A DNA stretch of 64,000 bases from Stromatinia cepivora (lineage: Eukaryota > Ascomycota > Leotiomycetes > Helotiales > Sclerotiniaceae): positions 62,001 through 126,000 of the forward strand of contig RCTD01000025.1 in the NCBI GenBank assembly GCA_014898415.1. The letters are read 5' to 3'. Below, one piece after another: positions 12,161 through 25,322 of this stretch (within the stretch, counting starts at the first letter, position 1; each line of letters starts with the position of its first letter). The translations under genes and the position numbers were made by a program. A model generated the notes under the pieces. That model had not been told where the DNA came from. It saw only the letters and a program-made list of their open reading frames with translations, and did no database searches.

Positions 12161-15100
12161 GGCTGTAGAAGTAGGTAAAGATTTCTTTGACTATAAAGTG
12201 GAGTTATATTGTCATGGGGATTCCAAATTCCTCCCTTAGTTGCGGCGATCTTCAGTCTTCTTATACAGATGATACTCTTTTGCATCTCTTCTCAGCTCTC
12301 GCCATGGACAGAATTCCCCACGCTTTTCTAAGGTCAGTCAATCCCACCCCCATGCAACCTCCTCACCGTCAGCATTTTGATTTAAAAAAAACACATCATC
12401 AGATATCGTGAGAATTCACCCGGACAGCTTCATGCACATGGTATTAGGCACCACTTTCCTTACCAGGCTTCACCGCTCTTACTTGAGACTTTCGAACAAG
12501 GCAATTCTTGTCCCTCTCTCGTACATATCTACCTCTCATCCCATAATTGGCTACTTGCAAAGCAAGAACAATTTATCAAAAGTGCAAAATGGTCTGCTGA
12601 TCTGTTTTCTCTCCTGATAGATATGCTGGTAATATACCAACTACTTTACGATAAGAAATCTGGAGGCAGCTTCGATTACGCTATTACTCCTGATGACTGC
12701 GGATGGCTTTTTTCGTGTCATTTTCGATTTCCCGACGCATTGGGACTCATATACACTACATGAGGTTTCACCAGCAGAGAAGGTATGAAAATGACTTTTG
12801 GCTTGTAATTGGTAAATTCGTGGGTGCAGTGCATATAGGGCAAAAACGCGCGCTGAGAAATAGGAGACGAGGTGCTGGAAAGAGCAAATTTCCGAAATTT
12901 GTGCGAAGGAGCACAAAGATTATCTCTTCCGAAATGATCTGAACTCGTGGGTACTTCATGGTACCCGCCATTCTTCTCAATACCTTTTAAATTGACCCAA
13001 TGACGCGATACCGTTAGACAGAAAGTGACAGGAACGGAAGGGTTCAACTGATGGTACAAATCTTTCACACGCATTAATTTACGGATAAAACATTAACGAG
13101 ATGTTGTTGTCTCTTGTCTTCCTCTTCATTTGGAGTAGCCCCAAACCATCGGTTTAATCTAAACGGTCTAGTGGCATTTTGTACCCCTTTCCAAGACTCA
13201 CCTCCACGTTCTTGAATACCCCGCCACAAAACTAGATGACCACTTCTCGAAAGAATTATTCATACCGTTTAGAAAAATTGCTTGAACGAATGCCATATAC
13301 TCAGCCAATCCTATTATTTACCATGAATGGCGCCATTTTGGACACCTCGAAGTTTCATGCAGTTAGCCGTATGTCGGGATTATATGTGGCTGGCTTGATC
13401 ATTCATCTATTCGCTCGATTATATTCAACAATTCATGTTGTGCGCAACGCTGTGTAACTACCGTGCCTCGTACTGCCGTTCGAGAACGAGGAATTAATAG
13501 TTGCATGCAATTTACTTGACTTCCATCGAGTGTAAGTGCATATGGAATGTCACATGTATAGAATGATCTGCATAAGTATGTAAAGATTGCTATCTATTAT
13601 AACTTATTATCATTATCTTTCAGGGGTGTCTGTGAGGGGCATATCGTGAGTGGGGGTTACGCCAAGGGTCGTGATGACAATGATGACAATCCTCGAGGAG
13701 TAGGAAAGGGTGCCATATTTTTAGGCTGGCCGAATGGAAGTTTCTGTGTAAGACGAGGAGTGAATCAGGAAGATGAGGCGTTCTGTTTTCCTGAGTTCTA
13801 TCTTTCTTTTCCTTCGCTCCAGCAAATTCATCAAGGAGATTAAAAAGTCTTCGAATTACACTTTCACTTCCTTACGTTCCTTGGTACAACATCACTTCAT
13901 TCTGTGTCACAACATCAACCCTTACTTTTCAACTTTTCTCGCATTAATGCACTCACAGAAGTTTTACCCACAGATATTCTCACATAGTTATCGATCTGAT
14001 GCACATTTGACTGGCATGCATCATCGAGGAGAATATGATAAATCACGCGTCACCGCCTCTATGCACATTCTTTTGACCCAAAACTCGATGGTCCCTGCAT
14101 TTGTGGTATTTTCTTGGAACAATCTCAAAACTGATAAGATATGGTTTATCATTTCGTTGCTTTCAGGGCTTGTGGTTGGATTACATGATATAAAGCTGTT
14201 TCGTTCGCCGGCGTCGGGTAGGATCCGTATGTGTGCGTACCCGCTATACGAACCGAATCCTACCCAGCCAACTTTTCACTTGGGAAATGACTCGACTAAT
14301 CTTCCCTGAATTCGGATCAATTATACCCAAGTACACCATCCCAATACCACGGAAGCAGTTAGTTATTTGTGTACCGATCCATCCTTACCGTCGGAGCGGA
14401 GACATCACCGAGTGATTGTATTCAATGCAAGCAGCCGTTTCCTTTCCACCCATCCTTCCTTCTAGGCGCATTTTCATCCCATCATTATCGCTGATTCTTG
14501 ATGATTAGATATGATAAGTCTAATTTCGCTTCTTTCCCCGGGCATAAGCTAAGCTGAGCAGCATGAGTTAGGACAGTCATGAATGCATAGCACGGTGATC
14601 CTTTCAGTAGGCCCTCGCCGTGTACGCAGGTAGCCGTTCAGCGTTCTGCATGCTGATATACGTAGATTGTTTAGCTGTAGTTCTGACTTCAATGATGAAT
14701 TTGAAATCAAGGATATACAGTGCTTCACTTAATGTATGCGAGGTGATGATGATCCATGATGGTGATGATACGCCATTTGGCCGAAGCAAAATAGCCGATG
14801 ACTGAAAACGTCAATAATATCCATTTCAAGCATTACAAGCCCATTCTCTTCCACCTATATTAAGACTACACAAAATTCTCCCCATACACATCAAAACAAA
14901 ACACACCACCTCAAATAAGCCCCCAAAACACAACCTCCGAATCTCCATCCCTAAATCCCCATCAACGAATCAAATATAGCAGATCAGGCTTTCTTACATA
15001 CATATTTTTCATGCATAATACATACCAGGTATGCAGCTATCCGTCGTGCATATAGTAACTTGCGGTCACATGCATTTCTTGCTTACTTCCCCTCTTCTTC

Positions 15101-15288
15101 ATGGCGTGAGATCAGTACCCCACTTCTTGTAGTTGGGGTGATTAGGGCGAGTAGAACTGTTTGGATTGAGGGAGGTGATGTCAGGGTTTTAGGTTGGTGG
15201 TTGAGGTTGGCCTGTTTTTGTGGGGTTTGATTGGGGGGTTGGATAAATTGGGCTTGGGACAGGGGGGTTTGATGTATGGGTTTAGTTT

Positions 15289-15307
15289 GGGGGGGGGGGG
15301 GGGGGGG
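15289..15307. repeat. G19 homopolymer
   Basis: Nineteen consecutive G on the plus strand inside a G-rich block. It could form quadruplex-like structures and is also a place where assembly length may be unreliable. Confidence 0.95.
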
Positions 15308-15453
15308 CTGCAGTGGATTGCACTGCATTGTAACAATGAATATTATAAGTAGATGGCAAATCTTTACATGCAGCTGGATAAATTGGGATGGATTGCGAAG
15401 GATTATGTTAAATTAAGAATCTAGCTAAGTGTATGTAGATGTAAATAGAAGGC

Positions 15454-15489
15454 TTGGAAGAATTGGAAGAATTGGAAGAATTGGAAGAA
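15454..15489. repeat. Four copies of the 9-mer ttggaagaa
   Basis: Perfect head-to-tail 9-bp units. It reads as a short minisatellite with no coding context. Confidence 0.9.
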
Positions 15490-16804
15490 ATGCACAGTGA
15501 AGCGGTGAATGGGAATGGGGAGTGGGATGATCGATGGGATGATCGATGGGTGGGGAAAGGGTAAGGGGGATGGCGATCGTAAGGCTGTGGGAGAATGGGA
15601 GTTTTGTAATGGGAGGGTGTTTGTGGAGGTGCTGTGTATTTGGATAGGGAAGGGGTTTTGCGGGAAGTTTGGAAATTGGAAGTTGGAGGCTGAGGGAGAT
15701 GGTTAGTTAGCTGTTGGTGGGAGTGACAGGGTGGTGAAGTCGGTGTTGGGTTGGGGTGATGTAGCTATGTATCATGAAGTGGTAGATAGTCTCTACCTCC
15801 CGCTTCCTTCACTCGGTTTCTACTGTTGTTTCTGTTGTTTTTTCTGCTGCTACTACTCTTGATGATTTGAATTAATTTGAATTCGATGCTTGTATCGTAT
15901 CTACTTTCTGTGCATTGTCTGTTTTGTCTGCTTTAGATATCCCCCCCCTCCTAACGTGTATCTCGAGTATCCGGGTGGTAATATCTCCCGATTTCTTTTC
16001 TTACTCATATAATCAAACAACTTACTTACCTTTTTTCTCTCGAGAATAGCACTGTGGAAGAAAGATTCATATTGAACTTTGTATCTTGTATCCTACATTG
16101 ATATAGTGATCAAATCAAATAAATATAAACCTCACTACCAATCAATCACCACTGCTATCCCTATATTCTATCTTATACAAATTCCTCAGCCGCCATTGAG
16201 CTACCCTTTATCTAGCCCTTCAAGCCCTGTAAATTCCAATGATCAGCTCAAAGAATCTTGGAACTTAGTCCGAATTTGTTCGGGTCAAATCATTTATCAA
16301 TGCGAGAATATAGCTCTTTTGTTGATCTTTTTCTTGATGGCTTGTTGTTTCTTCCCCTCGATTTCTTTTTCTTTAGTGGTAGTAATGGTTGAATGAAAAG
16401 TTCCAAATAAATTAATGTATTATACATCCCCTGCAGTAGATTAGATTGTGTAGTTCAAATCTATATGGTTATCTCTTGGTTGATTTAGTGAAGTACACGG
16501 AGTAATTTTGAGTGGTTCAGCCTCTGTTTTGATTCTTTTTGGGGGAGAATGTTGTTGCAATAATTAGGGGTCGAATGTACAGGGAACTTTGACCTTTCGC
16601 ACGTGTCAATTGTGCTGTTTTTAAGTCATCGAAGTCTTCCACTACGTACTTCACTGGTGTTGAATTAACTTATTTGGCATTTGATGAAGGAGGTTTGTCT
16701 CTCGGGAGGATGGTTGTTTGTGTGAGAAGCGATGGGGTATGTGCAGTAGTCATGAATTGTTACCACTTCTCAACGCAATTTTAGGGTCGGTGGAATTGCC
16801 ATGT

Positions 16805-17670
16805 CTAGATGAATTGCAACAGAAGACGTCTTGCTTTGACTATTGTGCATTGTTGTGGTCGAGATTGATTTGGCGGTGCTAGTGAAGATTGGTACCGCTG
16901 TGCGCGATCTTTTGTACCAGAAAGGGGTTTCTGAGCGTGATCTTTGGTGGGACAAGGCCTGGTGCTATGTTCTCGGAAGCATGTATAGTAGGATTCTTTT
17001 GCTGTAGGTGGTGTAACTATAGATATAGGAAAAGCCGCGAAGTCCGGGAAGCCGGTTGAATTATGTAGGATCCAAGACCTGCGATCGATGCGGGCATTTT
17101 GTTTCATTTATTTGGATCGGGAGATGGAAGTTGGACCAATCGACATGGTAATTCTTGCCTGCATTGAGATTAATCTGCGTGATGATGGCCAACAGGCAAA
17201 GCTGATATTGTGCCTCGCCCGTTTGTGCGAATCTACGATGCTATGATGTGTCAATTAGCCATAGCCTAGAAACCATCTCAAAAACTTACCATGACATCCG
17301 ATCCCTATACTGTCTTGCGCTCATTTGAATAGCAAAGTGCAATGGCTTGCCCATGTGACTGCTGTCTTCACATTTTCCTACCAGTCTTCTGGCACCTTGG
17401 GCTACTTCGACTTTCTCCGACTTCTTCAGACCGAGCGAAGGGGTTCGATGGGTGCAGATTACTGTTGTTGGGGCTCCTCATATTCGAGAAATTAGTTCTT
17501 GGACTTACTCGGAGAAAGCATCAAATATGGGCATACAGGCTTGTCTTCCAAGCCGCTTGATACGATTGAAATAGCTTCCTAAAGTCCATAAGCTGGGCGT
17601 ATTAACGCCTCAATGGCGATAATAGTGGAGACAAGGGTAGATCGTTGCCCCAATGCTGCCAATACATGAT
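16805..17670 (-). pseudogene. Possible decayed spliced gene, family not recognised
   Basis: Coherent protein-like segments run on the minus strand: one around 17,665-17,510, a second from about 17,460 to 17,290 (contains GKPLHFAIQM), and a third at 17,230-17,110 (contains FAQTGEAQYQ). Two GTAAGT donors (17,508 and 17,289) separate them in matching phases. A TAG lies in the first segment near 17,577, and the second splice would create TGA, both explicable as C-to-T or G-to-A changes. The last part (16,805-17,107) is open in two frames and I could not choose. It is either a broken gene or an intact one whose splice sites I have misjudged. No function can be assigned. Confidence 0.3.
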
Positions 17671-18910
17671 ACAGTCTCTTTCTCTTTTTCTAAAAAGTGT
17701 ATGATTAGATTCACTTCTGAGGGGTTTTCAGCCTAGGCATTGAGGAAAAAAATTGTTGAGAAGTGTAATATGAGATGAGAACGAGATAAGGCGATAAATA
17801 TATGCATAATGCCTTGCCATAACAGAATTTTGCAGATGAATGAGCTCATTATATCCTAAGAACTTTCAGCATTGTTTGTTGTATTGTATCACTAATTCAA
17901 AGTTGTGAGGCTAAAAACATATCCTACCCTTCATTCAGCTCGCTTATAGCCGAGGAATAAGGAGCAGCTCGAACCACCCCTGACTACTAAAGTTCAATTA
18001 CCAACAAACATGCATTTGTAGGCATTACCATGATTGTTACTAAATGAGTTATTTATTTCGCGTGAACTTCCAGTTTTAGAAAGCTGTTTTTCATGTTAAT
18101 ACTCTTTTTAGATAGTAATTTGCGATTTTGAAACAATTAATAAGCCAGAGCCTTGAGAAACACTTGAACTATTCTTGAGCCCTATTGAGTAAAAGAGCTG
18201 ATCTCCCGCATTAGATTGATATTGAATTGATCTGAAAAGTCAGCGTATCAATGAATATCTATGACAAACACCCGAAACACTAAAATTTCAGATATGCAAC
18301 AGTTCAGAAGAACTTGTTATTACTGGGTGGGCTCAATCAAACACGGGATCTTCAGGTGATTAATGTTGTGGAGATTCTCTCCCAGAACTGGCTAGCTGAT
18401 TAGAATACATGAACTCAAGATCTTTGGTTGCATATCTGAAATTCTAGTGGCCTTTAAAAATGAGCTAGCCAGAAGTATTTCCCGTCATTGTCCGACTTAT
18501 TCTGAAAGTGATATGTTTGCGGGACTCATCTCAAAATTTAGACAGATCTTACTGGCTAGGTTGCTCACTTGAGAACGCCACTAATCTTACAGATGTGCAA
18601 CAGAAGAGCTCAAGGTCGAGAATATCTACCAAGTTATCCCGTCTCTTGTGCTAGACGGCTCATATTTTACCCTGGAGAGCCAATGAAAGCTCCAGGAAGG
18701 CCATGATAGCCTCATAGAGCTTTAGAAAGAAAAAACGGGATAGAAATTTTGCTCTTTTGGGCAATTAGGCTCGAATTTAGAGTAATTGGCTAGATTTGAC
18801 AGAATTTGACAATAGATAGGTGAAAACTTTCGAAAATTGCAAAAAAATACAACGAAATTTCGAAAAAAAATCGAAAGCCTCCGTGGCACTGCTGCCACTA
18901 CCACTACAAT
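17671..18910. other. Intergenic, nothing recognised
   Basis: AT-leaning DNA with no protein-like frame and no repeat that stands out. The last roughly 190 bp form the promoter region of the gene beginning at 18,911. Confidence 0.5.
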
Positions 18911-19316
18911 ATGGTTCTTTTTGGCTGGGTCGTACCCAATTGGGTTTATCCTGTTGCTGTCTTTGGTGGTGTATGTAAATTTCGAAAGTTTTCAGACCAT
19001 TTTTAAGGATTTTTGACCAATATTGACTAATAAGTTGTGAGAATGTGCTAACAACTGTTTTTAATAGGCCATAGTGATCTTCTCCATCAAATATGGCATC
19101 AAATACCTTGCCAGTAGGCCGGACACGGCGGCCCCGGCATACGAGCACCATGAGTTGCAATTTTGGAAGAATATTCGCGCCGGTGCTGCCAGCGCTCGTG
19201 CTCATGCTGCTGCTGCTGGGGAGGAGGAACGAGCTGCTGGTGGTGGAGCTTGGGAGCGAGGGGGGGAGGAGGGAGGAGACATTGGTCTGGCCCGGCCCCT
19301 GCCATTGGCAGGATGA
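18911..19316 (+). CDS. Small hypothetical protein with N-terminal membrane segment and Ala/Gly/Glu-rich tail, two exons
   Basis: Hand-built 102-residue model. Exon 1 is 18,911-18,970 (20 codons) and exon 2 is 19,068-19,316. The 97-nt intron has GTATGT, a perfect TGCTAAC branch at 19,046-19,052 and a TAG acceptor, joining in phase 0. Residues 3-35 are hydrophobic and aromatic (starts MVLFGWVVPNW), consistent with one membrane span, followed by a short polar stretch (YEHHELQFWKNIR) and a low-complexity Ala/Gly/Glu tail. The start has A at -3. The size and layout recall small mitochondrial or ER inner-membrane subunits, but I do not recognise the family. It lies in an otherwise gene-poor region, and exon 2 is markedly GC-rich. 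Confidence 0.6.
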
Positions 19317-22300
19317 AAGGTCGCGTTTTTGTTTGCGCCTGCGGGCAATAATCTGCTTGGTCTAGAAATGGATGTCTCACCTCTGCATATTAAGGATGTT
19401 TACACTCGGCTTTTGTGAAAGATCGACGATTTATATGAGTGCTGCTTGGTAGGGCTAAAGAACTGACTAGGAAATGGCAAGAGATAGGTAACACAAGCCA
19501 GTGATTGGAGGCCGGCGAGAACAGGGAAGTCTTCTTCAACCCCCTTTGTCAACCCTGTGGGAGAGATGCTTACTAAATACTTAATAATGCCAGAAAGGTC
19601 TACAATACTATGCAATATGGAATAAAGACCTCGAAAGATTCGATAAGGCAGGCTAGGCATCGACAAGGACTGTGGATTTAAGGAAAAATGCTCTGCAGAC
19701 CTCAAATAGGATAAGGATAATACTGAGAAGAACTTGAGTATAGAAGATCTGAAGCCTCAACAGCTTCGATGGGATAGATTAGGCAGCCACAAGAAGTCAA
19801 GGGTAAGGAACAAGCTATCTGCAAGCTTTCTAATAGAGAAGGCTAATAACTGCAAAAGGTTTAGACACAGGAAGGCTGTAGCCTCATGACCTTCGAGAAG
19901 ACAGACTAGACATGTAAATGAAGTCTAAGGTATGAGAATGGTTCTCTATTGATGGAACAAAGCTAACACTTAAAAAGGATTTGAATACAGAGAAAATACA
20001 AACTCAAGAGATTCGACAGAACAAGAACAAGTAGTGTGAAGTTTTGGAATTCTGGGACACATTATCAAGAATCCCATTGAGTGTTGCTACAGAAAATACA
20101 TACAATCTCACTTGCAAGAATCCCAACTCGAGAAGGTATTATCGAAACAATACGGTGCATTACTAGTCATTGTAGAAGAAGTTCTTGGATCACAGCAGTA
20201 CAAATATGGAGGAAGTTGAAATAGAAATAGTACATTTTTGAAATAAAAGATAGTGTTGAATGGTATATGATGTGTCCCATCGGATGTAGTTGAGGGGGAA
20301 CTGCTCGAAGTGAGAACTTTGAAAGACTTTTGGAGTCTGCAGATAGTATTAATACCTTTGTCGAGATAGATGTTTTCTTTATAGAGCAAGAGAATAGAGG
20401 TCTAGGAATTCTATAGGTCATTGGCGATGCATAACATAAGGGGCTTTGAGGTTGTAGTACCAGATTTAGATTTGAAGTTCCCTTGTGCGGAGTATACTCT
20501 AGCAGCACAGCCGGTGCATATTTAGGATGGAAAGACTAGAGCTCAATTGAAGTTGCAATCTATAGATTGAGAACAATTCTCCTAGATTCTTTGCAGATTA
20601 TGCACAAGCCTCACTTCACCTTTATCCAGTAGAGCTATTGTCGATGTCTTCATATGCTGAATGTGAATAAGTCTCAGTTTTGCAGTACTACAACCGCTCA
20701 TATGGCGCTTCCGCATGCAAACGCGTATTGATGTAGAGATGAAGTAATGAATTTATCGGAGCAAGTTGAAGCCATTGAGGCCTCAAGTATCCTCCCGTTC
20801 TTGGAACTTCAAGCCACTGTTGATATTCTTGATTGTGTTTCGTTGAGTCGATTTCCTAAGCCCAAGTTCATGAATTTCAGCAGCTCGGCGAGTAGAATGT
20901 ATTCTTATCTTTCGGGAGTCTTCTCAAAGCCTTGATAGCAGGAGTATTAGAGGCGATGACGAGGTTGCGGGTGAGGTGCTGCTGGAGATAATGTCACTTA
21001 ATTACTGCCGAACAGTGCTGAACCAAAACTCGAAGCCGTCTCTAGATAAAGTTGAGTCTATACGTTACAGTAGGAAGTCGTTGACTTCCTCCTACTAAAA
21101 TTAGTCTACTACCTCATTATAGCAGGCCTTATTAGGAAGGAAGCTAAAGATGGTGCCAGGGTGCTCTCGCTTCTTCAATCTAAACTTCTCAACCTCAACA
21201 CCAACACCAACCAAACGGTCGTTCTTTTGACCTTCCACCACTTTATAAATCCAAAACACATAACTGAGATAAACATGCCATTTTTGGGACGGCGAAGATG
21301 GTTATACCCGAGACATGCAACCAGCCACCTCAATTGTTTGCGATGTAACCCTGCAGACAACCATGCAGGGTTGCACAGACTCGCTCGGGAACTCTTACTA
21401 TCATGCATATATCACGACAACAATCCGCTAACTTGCATAGTTTTCGAGGATTCGGATCAATGTTTCCTCTTACGATAAATACTCTCTCACCAGGGTGTGC
21501 CTTGAAGCCTCGAGAATACCCAATTCCTCCTCCGATTCTTCTTCGATCATGTCGCCAACTCCCAAGAAACCTCCTTCAATTCATCCATGATTGTGCTGCA
21601 GATGGGTCTGAGGCAAGCTGGCATCAATTGAATAGAGAATTCGGTCGACTACATAACTCTCAAGTTAACCCATCCAAAAAAGCCACCAAACCACCTCAAA
21701 TGCCGATGACGAAATTCGATCCTGACTTTAAGCTACCATGCGGACCTACACGGCAGCAATAAATTATACTTTAATATCAACACCGCAGCAAGGGCGGACT
21801 AAACAATTCTTTTTCAATGGCTAAAACAGTACTCTTTCGTCTCTCACTTTACCGACACTGAGAACCCCCTTCCCCGAAAATGTTCGGAATTGGTACGAGA
21901 GATAAATTTCTTGCTTTCCTCATATCTACAATGATTACGGAGCCTCTTGACAAGCACTTGCGGCGAGAGTCTGATCTATCCTGAATCAGACTGGACATGA
22001 AGCTCCAACACCAACTATTTCACTCCAGGAACCCAAACCTACGTAGCTCGAGAACTAGATTGGTATGAACAGTTCATAGGTGCTAAAATCTGGAGAGCCT
22101 CATTAATTCTGATATCATTAGAGTCCTCTGTCATTCCAGGTCTCATCCGAAGTTCAACTAGACAGTTAGAGCGATTCCGGGAAGCGCCGATCGATCAGCA
22201 ATTCCACGTGGCAGATGCCAAAGATCGAGCCATAATTCTGATCCAGAAGTCCAGGGCACTTACGTTGGTTTCTTCTTGTGGTTGAACGAAATTTTCGTTA

Positions 22301-22499
22301 CATTTCAATGGCTCTGACAAGCAGAGCCTCCGAGAATTGTGATATTAATAACGTAAATTCCCAAGACAATAATACGTCTCTGGAAAACGGGCGTTTTGGT
22401 ATACTGCAAGGTAAAGCAATTACGAGGAATAATAGTCATACATGCAAACTATTCATCAAGCGGGGCGGCGGAACATATATACCTCTGAATTTGATATTG
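19317..22499. other. Intergenic with diverged tandem repeat; no supported gene
   Basis: Short frames only. The block 19,575-20,060 shows a diverged period of about 125 bp (separate entry). The plus frames at 21,161-21,478 and 21,403-21,762 overlap and look somewhat protein-like, with a CTAAC at about 21,430 and an AG shortly after, but no donor fits. Treated as unresolved. Confidence 0.45.
19575..20060. repeat. Diverged tandem repeat, period about 125 bp
   Basis: A recurring phrase, approximately cctcaa-n-attcga followed by a purine-rich stretch, starts near 19,629, 19,755, 19,881 and 20,002 (intervals 126, 126, 121). The preceding 20-25 bp of each unit also resemble each other (aaggtttagacacagg, aaggatttgaatacag, gaacttgagtatagaag). 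Copies are well diverged, so this is an old array or a chance resemblance. Confidence 0.4.
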
Positions 22500-23720
22500 C
22501 GATAGATTTTTGATTAGGGAAAGCCATCGATAGTGTCAAAGGACGACTCCATCAAGTGAGCAGCGATGAACTCTCAAAAAGTCGTCTTTCTCCTCTTATG
22601 TTCATGCTGATAGAACCAAATCGACTTCCGCTTCAGAGCACACCTGCACGAAATCCTCCTTACTAGGCTTGACATATTCTGTGACCGAATCTAACAACTT
22701 ATCCAACCTACATCAAAGCGCCACGGCGAGTTCAAACCTCTCTGGAAAATTGGCTTCGAGCCATATGCGCAAATGTACATTTCTTGTCTCGCAGCATACT
22801 CAATTGTGGCTCTGAACTCGGATGGTAACACTGAATGCGGGAAAGAATCAGCTAAAAGTCGATACCACAAAGTCATAAAGTTTTAACTTTTGTCGATCGT
22901 CATGGCCCATATATGAATTGGAAGCTTCTCCTTTAGGGTACCATCCATCTGTCGGTGTGTGCGCTTCATCACAATATCAGACTCCATATTTGAAGAATAC
23001 TTTGCTTCTGAAGGTATGAACTTAGATATTAATATAACGTACGGAAGATCAATCTCGGCTTCTCCGAGAAGTGTATGTATAACAACGAAAGCCGCCCGAA
23101 CATAGTCACGGAATGTTCTAGGAGAGGAGATGAACATAGACCCAAGTGGTTCTAAATCAATGACACTCATTGTCTCATTCGCTATCTAAAGCCGTTGTAC
23201 TCCAAAAAATGTAGCAAGAACACCATTTCATAACAGTAACATGCTGCTGTGGTATTGGGTCCAGCTTGGCCCAGAATGATACGGTTAGGAGTCATACAAA
23301 ATGGAAGGTATGCAACAGGAATCTTATGCCTCTTTGATACTTTATCGCCAAGCGGCTCCTATGGATTTTCCATTCCATCCAACATATTGGAAATCATATA
23401 TCCTATCCCTAACTACTGCATTGAATTGAGATGTATATGTGAGCATATTCTCGAGCCCTTGATTTGTTGATCGGCTTCACAATATCATTTTGTTTCGAGC
23501 GCCGAAAACATGGCCTTAGCGGCGAGATGATAACCATTCCAGCCTCCCTGAATCCAATCTCTGTTGTCTGCAAATATCAATTCAAAACTCTCAATAGCAA
23601 ATGATTGCCAAGAGTGGTGGAGATCAATCATCTTTCCCATGAGCCTGGAGATTCGGGTCGGAGATTCACCGTGTACATTTAGTTTAGCGAAGAAAGTGTT
23701 AAAACTATGAATGGAAGATT
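22500..23720 (-). pseudogene. Decayed protein-coding gene with several nonsense codons and a frameshift
   Basis: The minus strand carries a long protein-like sequence broken repeatedly. From 23,690 to 23,490 it reads smoothly (contains SWQSFAIESFELIF) to a TGA at 23,487-23,485. A frame resumes at about 23,390 with a TAG at 23,361-23,359, then continues (VAYLPFCMTPNRIILG, EMVFLLHFLEYNG) to about 23,190. A shift of frame near 23,180-23,190 leads into 23,170-22,691, which is open except for a TAA at 22,885-22,883. A further frame change lies near 22,700. The TAG and TAA are each one C-to-T change from Gln. Some breaks might be introns, but not the in-frame TAA. Family not recognised. Confidence 0.5.
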
Positions 23721-25322
23721 TGAAAGTTCTACTTCTTATAGTGGTAAATGCGTGAATGAAAGAGTCTTAGGTTGACTGCGGAGGTTACAGCCCACAATCA
23801 TGATGCCGACCTCGAAGTGATGTTTGACATATATATTGGACTATGCGAAGTATGCGTATGTTCGTTTTTATATATCTCTCTCTTAATGGAGCGCGAATAC
23901 GCTGCGTAATATGCCAACAAGTATAACATGATCAACAAGATATTTGCCAAGAGATTATTCAGACTTACTTGACCGAATATTTTTTTCAAATGGCCAATAT
24001 TCAATACCTCTAGAGAATATCAAACACCAAAGGGATTCATCCCAGAAAACCACGTTTTAGACGTGCATTCAAAGATAAGCTATGCAGTAAGAGCATACCA
24101 ACCTATGGTATAATTGTTCAGAAATAGACTTGTAACCCGTCTGGATTGGTCATGAATGGAGCATATCATTCGCAAAGAAGCGGCTAAAGAAGACCTCGGC
24201 CCCCTCACGCCACAACTTCTCTAATTCACTCGAAGGCATTTCTGCTGAATTTGTGGCAGTACCGGGCGGCATATGCGAAGCCCTATCTTCAGTCAATCTT
24301 AAAAGTGTTTACACTTCCGCTTCTTTTTGAGCTTGGCTGCTTCTTTCCTTGACCTGACAACCATCGCCAGATGAAAGAGAGGAAGCCACTTGAATAAATC
24401 AGTACTTCAACACGCTACTTCCTCTTTTGAAATTTCCTGTCTCCTTCTATCATAGATAGATCTGCTTAATAGCAAAGTAACCTTACTCCTTTCTCCTTAT
24501 TGTAACCCTTTTATCGCCTTCGGATTGCTGTGGTTACATTGTCAATCCTCAACTTCTTCAAATTCAAATTCAAAATCGAGGCCACACTACACAAACGAGA
24601 TAACCTCGCACACCTTTTGCAATTCAAACGTCAGACGAGCGTTGATCTACTGGTTTAGTTCAACAGTTTGATAATTCATTGCATTATTTGTACGTATATC
24701 AATACCCCTCACTTGCTTGATTTTTGTAAATCTGCAATGGCACTATGTTGCGCTCTTTGTTGATACCATCAACAAACATCAAACTTGGGAAATCTTGGAT
24801 CGCTTCCTTTTATAAGTAATTGACCAAAGCAGTGTGCGCGTTTGCTCTAAAGTACCAGTTTACGCTTCCAGCAACTTTCATTCTTCTTATAGGATTCCTG
24901 ATCAGTAACTGACGATTGCATAGGCATTCAAGTCATATCTCAAAATTCTTGGAAGTAAGTCATCTAATTTTCTCATCGTTGTCCCTGCAGCTTGCCCCTG
25001 TTTTTGACAGAAGAATTGTGGCCTGTGGCTTACCGCAAACAACTGCAGGTTTCCGCGGGCTTCCAACCTTATTTGGAAGAGCAAACGGCAAAGACTCATA
25101 AGAAGCTTTCCTCAAAGCTCTAGAAGAATCCTTATTAGAAGTCCGTCGCAGCCATCATTCTTTATCCTTGCTATTCTTAAGAGTGTTGGCTAATCTGATA
25201 AATCATTGATCAGGATTCCCAAAAATTTCATTTCACCACATTACGACTATACACCGTTCGTACCTTTAGTTTTCACATCTCTCTTCACACTCTAATATTT
25301 CCTTCTCTATCAAATCTTCAAT
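23721..25322. other. Intergenic and 5' leader of the CCCH zinc-finger gene
   Basis: No protein-like frame. The last kilobase is pyrimidine-rich on the plus strand (24,300-25,320), typical of fungal promoters and long 5' leaders, and a donor-like gtacgtatat at 24,690 suggests possible leader introns. Exact transcript start cannot be seen. Confidence 0.5.

Larger units (their letters stand above)
11994..16804. other. Intergenic, no supported gene; strand-skewed block near 15.1-15.8 kb
   Basis: No supported gene apart from the promoter elements of the Cys-rich gene at its left end. 15,090-15,790 is strongly G-rich on the plus strand and includes a run of 19 G and a 9-bp tandem repeat. Frames through this block (15,083-15,328 minus, 15,509-15,706 plus) are low-complexity translations of the skewed DNA. 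The 178-residue plus frame at 13,773-14,309 has no recognisable features. Confidence 0.5.

Noticed and set aside
13773..14309. 178-residue plus-strand frame
   Set aside because: No recognisable domain, irregular codon use, no splice partners; likely chance.
15083..15706. Frames across the G-rich block (Pro-rich minus, Gly-rich plus)
   Set aside because: Composition-driven translations of skewed DNA including a G19 run.
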